Assembly: GCA_902834555.1 (NCBI GenBank)
Contig: CADFJN010000016.1
Span: forward strand, 1-55,849
DNA from: Atopobiaceae bacterium
Lineage (GTDB): Bacteria; Actinomycetota; Coriobacteriia; Coriobacteriales; Atopobiaceae
DNA: 55,849 nucleotides
Direction: 5' to 3'
The notes beneath the pieces are model-generated. The model ran no database searches. It saw nothing but the letters and a program-made list of their open reading frames with translations, and was not told the origin of the DNA. The translations under genes and the position numbers were made by a program. Below, piece after piece: positions 50,986 to 55,849 of the stretch. How positions within the stretch are numbered: the stretch's first letter is position 1; every line of letters begins with the position of its first letter.

Positions 50986-51264
50986 AAAAAACCGTCCCGG
51001 GCCAACGCTGCCCAAGGACGGATGTCTCCGCGGTACCACCTTGATTGACGTGCGCGTTTTCTCTCGCGCGCGCCCACTCGTTGCACCCCGTGCCGTGGGG
51101 CCTACGGCTTCCCTACTCGCTGGCCGTGCAGCCCGCTTTGAGGTTGCGGCTGGTGGAGTGAACTCTGGACGTCAGCCTTGGAGGAGCCTCTCAGCCGGTG
51201 AGCTCCATCTCTTGTCCGCTGGCGACGCGACGACCAAACCTCTCCGTCATTGCCTAGGGGGCAT
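50986..51264 (-). ncRNA. T-box leader of pheST (Phe specifier)
   Basis: The minus strand has the invariant T-box AAGGTGGTACCGCGG (51042-51028), a terminator stem (50992-51021) followed by six U residues (50986-50991), and a stem I with GAGTTCACTC whose TTC is the likely Phe specifier. Uncharged tRNA-Phe would favour the antiterminator and expression of pheST. The cognate tRNA gene is at 16164. Confidence 0.93.
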
Positions 51265-51361
51265 GGTAGCACGATGGGGCGGCGACGAGGAGGGCGGAGC
51301 GAAACGGGCGCAAGCTCTGCACGATTCTGGGGTGACTGCGGGGCGGCGATGACGGCGACAC

Positions 51362-51615
51362 TGGCGTTGGCGCCCGAAGGCTTGTTTTCTCAGCAAGGAC
51401 GTATGAACCTCCTGCTCCGGCGTCATTTCGGCGCCGGAAGGCGAATCCCGTACGGAATCCCGTCGGGAACCCAAGCCCGGCGCCACTTTCTCGCCGGAGA
51501 AGCCATTTCTGCAGCAGCAGCGTACGAAGTCTTTCCTCCGGCGTCATTTCTGCGCCGGAAGACCGATTTCGGTGCAGCATTGGTAGATGAAGCCCCAACT
51601 CCGGAGCACGGTTTC
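51362..51615 (+). repeat. Stem-loop repeat family, locus 6: five-stem array
   Basis: Stems are centred at about 51368, 51427, 51487, 51548 and 51602. The middle three are CCGGCG/CGCCGG-type with loops such as TCATTTCTG. Spacers of about 33 bp share TTCT-CAGCA and a CGTAYG core followed by AA. The rest of the 51266-51765 gap shows no gene. Confidence 0.85.
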
Positions 51616-51765
51616 CCAAAGGTATCAGTCACGGTAGCCAGACGGCCATCAGCGTCTATCTTCACCGGAGACTATCTGATGCAGCGCATCATAGCGAGAA
51701 ATCACAGTGGGCGGCAGGGCAATGTGCACTAGAGCACCTCACTCTTGACGCCCGCCAACCAAGAC

Positions 51766-52683
51766 TTACGTCAACAGCACAGAACTGCCCGCCGCAATTA
51801 CCAAGGGCAACGTAATGATAGAGAGGAGAGTAGTAGAACACACCGTAATAACGGCCGTGCGGTAGTCTCCGTCGCATTGATGCGCATAAATGGCAACGTT
51901 TGCTCCGACTGGAGCACTCGAGGCAATGAGAAGGGCGAGACCCGCAGTCCCATGTCCCCAGGGGAGTATCGCGAGGAATACCAGGGAAAGTGCTGGAATA
52001 ATCAATAGCCTAAGAATGCAAACCATCCAAGCCCCACGGTTTTCTACGAGATCGTGAACTCGTACTTGGGCAAGGTAGGAGCCCGATACGATCATTGCCA
52101 CAGGTGTATTGAGTGCTGCCACGGTAGAGAACAAGTCAGATAATAGCGATGGCTCGGGCAGGCCTATAAAATACAACGCCAGTCCTAGCCCAAACGAAAT
52201 CACGATAGGGCTGGTGACCACTGAGCGCGGAGAGACAAACGTACGGTCACCCGAAATCATCAGCACGCCCACTGTGCACTGGAGCACGTTTAACCAGCCA
52301 ATCAGACATACGATGTAAATAACCGCTTGCTCGCCCAAAGCTGCTTCCACCAAAGGAATTCCAACAAATCCAGCGTTTGAGAAGGCGGTAGCAAATGCCA
52401 GTAGACCGTCTTCCCGAAACACAGAGCGTGATACCACCAGTGCAAGTACCAATAGTCCCAGCGCCAATATGAACGTGGACACTAACGCTTCGGTTGTTTC
52501 CTGAGTACGATCCGTCCAAAGGGACCGCACGATTACCACCGGAATTACAACATTAACCAGAAGCGAACCAAAATCTTTGGCTCCATCCGTGCCCATGCGT
52601 CGAAACCTAAAGAGCACCGTCCCCACTGCTATGAGCACAAACATCTGGGCTATTTGCACCAATATAATAGTTGCGTAGCTCAA
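51766..52683 (-). CDS. AEC-family (auxin efflux carrier-like) transporter
   Basis: The 305-residue permease has about ten membrane helices with the family's GLLVNVVIPVVIVRSL-like start, FSNAGFVGIPLVEAALG and, near the end, ASSAPVGANVAIYAHQC. AEC members export organic acids or malate-like compounds; the substrate here is unknown. TTG 52683 overlaps the previous stop (TTGA) with AGAAGG upstream; a TTG at 52713 is an alternative. It is the last gene of the PTS operon. Confidence 0.8.
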   Translation of the reverse strand: MSYATIILVQIAQMFVLIAVGTVLFRFRRMGTDGAKDFGSLLVNVVIPVVIVRSLWTDRTQETTEALVSTFILALGLLVLALVVSRSVFREDGLLAFATAFSNAGFVGIPLVEAALGEQAVIYIVCLIGWLNVLQCTVGVLMISGDRTFVSPRSVVTSPIVISFGLGLALYFIGLPEPSLLSDLFSTVAALNTPVAMIVSGSYLAQVRVHDLVENRGAWMVCILRLLIIPALSLVFLAILPWGHGTAGLALLIASSAPVGANVAIYAHQCDGDYRTAVITVCSTTLLSIITLPLVIAAGSSVLLT

Positions 52684-53111
52684 CGCACGCCTTCTTCCAA
52701 CCTCTCCGAACAAATGCGTGTCAGTTTGTGCCGATGCTCATCCGACCTTCTTACGGCATACGGTTCAAAGAAGGCCATCCTTGTCCCATCCACGCGTGCC
52801 TCTACGCGAGTACCGCCGAGTCCCCCCGACACAGTAAGAGCTCTTACCTGATTCCATGTGCCCGTACACGCGAGTGAGACAGCCGTGCCTGAGCCCATTG
52901 CAACCAAACCTTCTCGCGTGATTAGGAGCACACCAGCGGCCTCTTCTGGCATGGGTACAGGGTCGTGGAACACCGAGAGCCCGCCTACCAAAACAAGCTC
53001 CACCAAATCGCCTTCGTTCAGAACCGCACAGGCCTTCTCAAGGCTTCGCCGCGCGGCTCTTCTAGGATGCACTCTGTCTTTCTCGAGAAGCTCAATCACA
53101 TCCTGTCTCAC
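52680..53111 (-). CDS. Unknown protein, possible PH-like fold, PTS operon
   Basis: The 143-residue soluble protein has a helical N terminus (VHPRRAARRSLEKA) and a beta-rich core, AGVLLITREGLVAMGSG, a TWNQVRALTVSGG strand and TRMAFFEPYA, a pattern like bacterial PH-like domains. I do not recognise a specific family. It starts eight bases after the IIA stop and overlaps the AEC gene, so it is firmly in the operon; its job there is unknown. Confidence 0.7.
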   Translation of the reverse strand: MRQDVIELLEKDRVHPRRAARRSLEKACAVLNEGDLVELVLVGGLSVFHDPVPMPEEAAGVLLITREGLVAMGSGTAVSLACTGTWNQVRALTVSGGLGGTRVEARVDGTRMAFFEPYAVRRSDEHRHKLTRICSERLEEGVR

Positions 53112-53119
53112 GAGGCCCC

Positions 53120-53524
53120 CTACTCGTCTTCCTCGCCCATCTCAAATGTCATGTCATTCATAATCACAATGGCCTCACGGGACTGCGCAACGATTTCTTT
53201 CAATCCCTCTGCCGTCACGTCCTCGTCCAGCATTGCGAGCTGAAGGCAGAGCGGCAAGTTCATCCCTGCAATCAGAAAAGTGTTAGGGCGTGTCAGACAT
53301 GGCATTGCCGTTTGGTTTGCACTCCCACCCATTAGGTCAGAGCACACTACTACCTGCTCGTCCCCACATGTCGAAAGGAACTCGTCGATATCCTTGGAAA
53401 GCCCAGCAGCCCCACGCTCCATGCTCACGCATGCCGAAGTAACGTTATCCAATCCAAAGAAGTTAGTAAGCACATCGGCCATACCAGCAGCAAGACGACC
53501 GTGGCTTACGAGCAGAAGTCTCAT
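53120..53524 (-). CDS. Mannose-family PTS IIA component
   Basis: The 134-residue domain has LLLVSHGRLAAGM with the phosphorylated H8, VVVCSDLMGGSANQTA and GMNLPLCLQLA. It accepts phosphate from HPr and passes it to IIB. It is a free-standing IIA, separated from IID by an intra-operon hairpin. Confidence 0.9.
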   Translation of the reverse strand: MRLLLVSHGRLAAGMADVLTNFFGLDNVTSACVSMERGAAGLSKDIDEFLSTCGDEQVVVCSDLMGGSANQTAMPCLTRPNTFLIAGMNLPLCLQLAMLDEDVTAEGLKEIVAQSREAIVIMNDMTFEMGEEDE

Positions 53525-53567
53525 ACCAACTCCTCTTGCCCCATTTGGGTCATTTCATTGAGCATCT

Positions 53568-53613
53568 CTCAAAAGAAGCGGGCGCGTGCCGCATCCATGC
53601 GCCGCGCACCCGC
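53568..53613 (-). terminator. Intra-operon hairpin between IID and IIA
   Basis: A 9-bp stem with one wobble (53605-53613 with 53578-53586) is followed on the minus strand by TTCTTTTG. It may partly terminate or stabilise the upstream IIB-IIC-IID message. Confidence 0.5.
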
Positions 53614-53627
53614 CAGAACCGAACTCG

Positions 53628-54464
53628 CTACGCGCAAATGCCGAGCGCACCAAGAGCAATTCCCGCGATCATCACAATCCACACCATCTTCCCGGGGCTC
53701 ATGCCCTTAATATCCAGGCCCAGATAGATGGCCACCATGGTCACCAAGTTCATGAAGCACGGCAAAATCCCATTCAGAAGGTCATCTAGGTTCTGCGTGA
53801 GATCGCCAACCTGCCAGGAGATCGCAAGGTGAACACTCACCGTTGATACCGTGAGCGCACCAATCACGATAATTCCCAAGATGGCACAGGCATCCGTAAG
53901 GTGTGAGAGCGATTGGCTCTTCTCGGTAATGAAAGAGATGCCCTTATCATAAACCGTGTATGAAAGCCGCCAGAATACTAGCCACAAAAGGATGTTTACA
54001 ATGGCAGCCATCGCCCAACCCACGAGTGACCCCTGAAGTGCCGAGTACGATGCAATGGCGCCCATCACCGTAGGGAGAAGTACCCATACGATAGAGTCCC
54101 CCAATCCAGCAAGTGGCCCCATGAGACCGGTGCGCACGTCGAGTGCCGTTTGCGTGGCATGCGGGTCCTTCGTAGTCTCAATTGCAAGGCACGCTGTGAG
54201 AATCATGCGGCCAAACCAAGGGTGAGTGTTAAAGAACTTATAGTAGGACTTATACTTTTCGCTCAACACCTTGTCATCAGGGTAGAGTTTCTTCATTGCT
54301 GGGTGCATAGACCAGACAAAACCTGCCGACTGCATAGTTTCGTAGTTGAAGCATATTTGGGCGCTCATTACATAGCGTAGAAGAGTACGCGTGAGGTCCT
54401 TCTTTGTCAGCCGATCGACACCCTGTGCTGTTGTCATTTCGGCATTGGTCTCGATGTCACTCAT
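53628..54464 (-). CDS. Mannose-family PTS IID component
   Basis: The 278-residue membrane component has LTKKDLTRTLLRYVMSAQICFNYETMQ, GLMGPLAGLGDSIVW and C-terminal helices ending in MSPGKMVWIVMIAGIALG, all typical of IID. It forms the sugar channel with IIC. The ATG at 54464 overlaps IIC by eight bases. Confidence 0.93.
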   Translation of the reverse strand: MSDIETNAEMTTAQGVDRLTKKDLTRTLLRYVMSAQICFNYETMQSAGFVWSMHPAMKKLYPDDKVLSEKYKSYYKFFNTHPWFGRMILTACLAIETTKDPHATQTALDVRTGLMGPLAGLGDSIVWVLLPTVMGAIASYSALQGSLVGWAMAAIVNILLWLVFWRLSYTVYDKGISFITEKSQSLSHLTDACAILGIIVIGALTVSTVSVHLAISWQVGDLTQNLDDLLNGILPCFMNLVTMVAIYLGLDIKGMSPGKMVWIVMIAGIALGALGICA

Positions 54465-55251
54465 CTTCCATGTCACCTCCGACAATGGCAGCCGCTGGAA
54501 CGACGGACTCCTTCTCAAGGTTCTGGTACACGTATGCGCAGATCACCACGCCAATAAGGGCGATAGCAAGGACGCCAAGGTTGACGTAAGAGGCAAGCAC
54601 ATAGCCGAGAATCAGGAAGTAGCCGTATTTCTTGATTGGCAAGTAGTGCAGGAGGATTGCAAAGCCCATAGCGGGCAGCATCCCCGAGGCAACCTTGAGA
54701 CCCACAGAGAGCCATGTGGGGAAGTTATTAACAATTGCCTCAACCGCACCAGAGCCTGCGGTTAGAAGGATGGCGATTGGCAGCGCGTTGAGTCCCAGCA
54801 TCGCAATTTGGGACGCCCAAGTCCATACAGCCATGCCCTTCCAGTCGCACCGATCGGAACAAGCCATGGCACGATGAACAAAGAACGAGCCACTCATCTT
54901 ACCTAGCACGTCAAGCTGTACGCCCAGCGCCGCCACCGGGACACCCACGGCAAGGGCAGTCGAGAGCGCGGCGTCACCGGATTGGCCCATCCCGATGGCA
55001 AACATCGTGCCTGCAATGCACCCCAACTGATAGTTGGGGACGGACGAACCGCCATATCCTGCAAGGCCCAAGCTCATAAGACACATGGTGCCGCCCACGA
55101 GAAGGCCTGTGTTGACATCTCCCATCACTAGGCCACAGAATGCACCGATGATGACGACCTGTGCATAGTACAGAATCTGCAAGTTGTACTTGTGCCAGGT
55201 CATCAATGCCGTAAACAGCGTGACGACAATGATCTGGAACGCATTAAACAT
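54457..55251 (-). CDS. Mannose-family PTS IIC component
   Basis: The 264-residue permease has about seven helices and family segments GLVMGDVNTGLLVGGTMCLMSLG, GVPVAALGVQLDVLGKMSGSFFVHRA and MGFAILLHYLPIKKYGYFLILG. Sugar specificity cannot be read from sequence; the AEC and unknown genes downstream hint at a non-glucose substrate, as inference. Confidence 0.92.
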   Translation of the reverse strand: MFNAFQIIVVTLFTALMTWHKYNLQILYYAQVVIIGAFCGLVMGDVNTGLLVGGTMCLMSLGLAGYGGSSVPNYQLGCIAGTMFAIGMGQSGDAALSTALAVGVPVAALGVQLDVLGKMSGSFFVHRAMACSDRCDWKGMAVWTWASQIAMLGLNALPIAILLTAGSGAVEAIVNNFPTWLSVGLKVASGMLPAMGFAILLHYLPIKKYGYFLILGYVLASYVNLGVLAIALIGVVICAYVYQNLEKESVVPAAAIVGGDMEDE

Positions 55252-55338
55252 CTAAGACTCCCCTCCAAAGACCGAGCAGACAGCTCCTGCCCATACCCCT
55301 CGCGCCCCCGGGAGACCCGCGTGAGAGCGCTTAATTGT

Positions 55339-55785
55339 CTAACCGAGCAGTGCGCCTATATCCTGCTCGACATCGCCCGGAAGGAACCGGACGGTGATTT
55401 TCACACCCCCATCCCTCATTTCTCGAAGCCTGTCCCTCTCCTCGCTAGAGATGCGCACTGTTTTGTCAAGCACCGTAACCTCGCCTGTGTTTTGGGTCAC
55501 GTTTCCCAAGTTGAGCTGCGGCATTGGCACACCAGCACACCAGAGGTCATATGCAGTCTCGATGTAGCGAAAGACACAAAAGACGCGCTGGTTGGCATAC
55601 TTTCCTGACTGGATATTCGTGATAGCCTTCTCGCGGCTAATTACCGAAAGTGCAACTCCTGGAGGGCATGCCATCTTTAGTGACGCACGTACCACATCGT
55701 TGGTAGATGCCGCATCGTCGACAACCATCGCGCGCGTTGCTCGCGAGGTTGGGACCCATTGTGTCGCTACGATTCCGTGAAGCAT
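55339..55785 (-). CDS. Mannose-family PTS IIB component, 5' end uncertain
   Basis: The 148 residues cover MLHGIVATQWVP (phospho-His in LHG), AMVVDDAASTNDVVRASLKMACPPGV and a full C terminus. IIB proteins begin about ten residues before the HG motif with a strand leading to R-x-DDR; here the frame stays open upstream (VRSPDDRM) without a start codon and runs into IS-like sequence. The gene is probably disrupted at its first codons or starts beyond the window. Confidence 0.75.
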   Translation of the reverse strand: MLHGIVATQWVPTSRATRAMVVDDAASTNDVVRASLKMACPPGVALSVISREKAITNIQSGKYANQRVFCVFRYIETAYDLWCAGVPMPQLNLGNVTQNTGEVTVLDKTVRISSEERDRLREMRDGGVKITVRFLPGDVEQDIGALLG

Positions 55786-55796
55786 GCGGTCATCGG

Positions 55797-55849
55797 GGCT
55801 GCGGACAAAAAGTTGGACCGAGGAGGTCCGGGACTGGGGGTCCGCATGT
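55797..55849 (+). mobile_element. Possible left end of an IS3/IS150-type element
   Basis: GCGGACAAAAAGTTGGACC resembles terminal repeats of IS3-family elements of the IS150 group, and an ATG at 55846 could open a transposase frame. Only 53 bases are visible, so this is tentative. Confidence 0.4.

Noticed and set aside
51362..51615. CRISPR array
   Set aside because: The stems are divergent, the 33-bp spacers are related to each other, and no cas genes are present.

Overview
The window looks like a chromosome segment from a high-GC, monoderm anaerobe of the Coriobacteriia (Olsenella/Atopobium-like Actinobacteria). That placement is inferred from the gene set and base composition: a T-box-controlled pheST operon, CarD, a flavodiiron protein, a monoderm-type Tad pilus operon without secretin, mannose-family PTS genes, lactate-type fermentation genes (D-2-hydroxyacid dehydrogenase plus pyruvate kinase), strong SD sites and frequent ATGA/GTGA/TTGA stop-start overlaps. 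No rRNA was seen; one tRNA-Phe is present.

Layout. 1-2713: repeat-rich leader and kup. 2869-6966: purine block with a BMP-family lipoprotein, a GntR/UTRA regulator and adenine deaminase, sharing a GGTAWTACC-type motif. 7101-10553: HAD phosphatase, citrate synthase, a small ACT protein and CarD. 10702-14070: an N-terminally truncated cyclophilin coupled to a tannase-like lipoprotein, then DegV. 14215-15613: acylphosphatase, OGG-type glycosylase and an 84-residue coupled protein. 15614-18216: a 167-bp element with perfect 28-bp inverted ends, tRNA-Phe, and two paralogous unknown genes, one fused to an HTH domain. 18327-21813: flavodiiron protein and a DUF2207-type membrane protein. 21881-31747: a tightly coupled 13-gene Tad (Flp pilus) operon. 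32104-35988: Ca2+-ATPase and rsgA. 36297-38825: dehydrogenase and pyruvate kinase. 39217-41226: LytTR response regulator and a degenerate sensor kinase, divergent from a membrane-anchored, domain-permuted GH3 glycosidase (41407-44226) and followed by a GH13 enzyme (44432-45763). 46617-51264: PLC-like protein, pheT, pheS and their T-box leader. 51766-55785: AEC transporter, an unknown PH-like protein and mannose-family PTS IIA, IID, IIC and IIB, with the IIB 5' end running into what looks like an IS3-family end at the window edge.

The most unusual signal is a family of stem-loop repeats about 60 bp long. It occurs as single units or short tandem arrays at 2764-2851, 6946-7095, 18253-18300 (partial), 39168-39257, 44320-44370 (weak) and 51362-51615. 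Units sit next to gene 3' ends and at two places supply the last codons of a protein. The hairpins recur every 58-61 bp, and the segments between them share a CGTACG-containing core, so this is not a CRISPR array. Further intergenic palindromes, G-runs and a duplicated terminator cassette make the gaps of this genome unusually structured.
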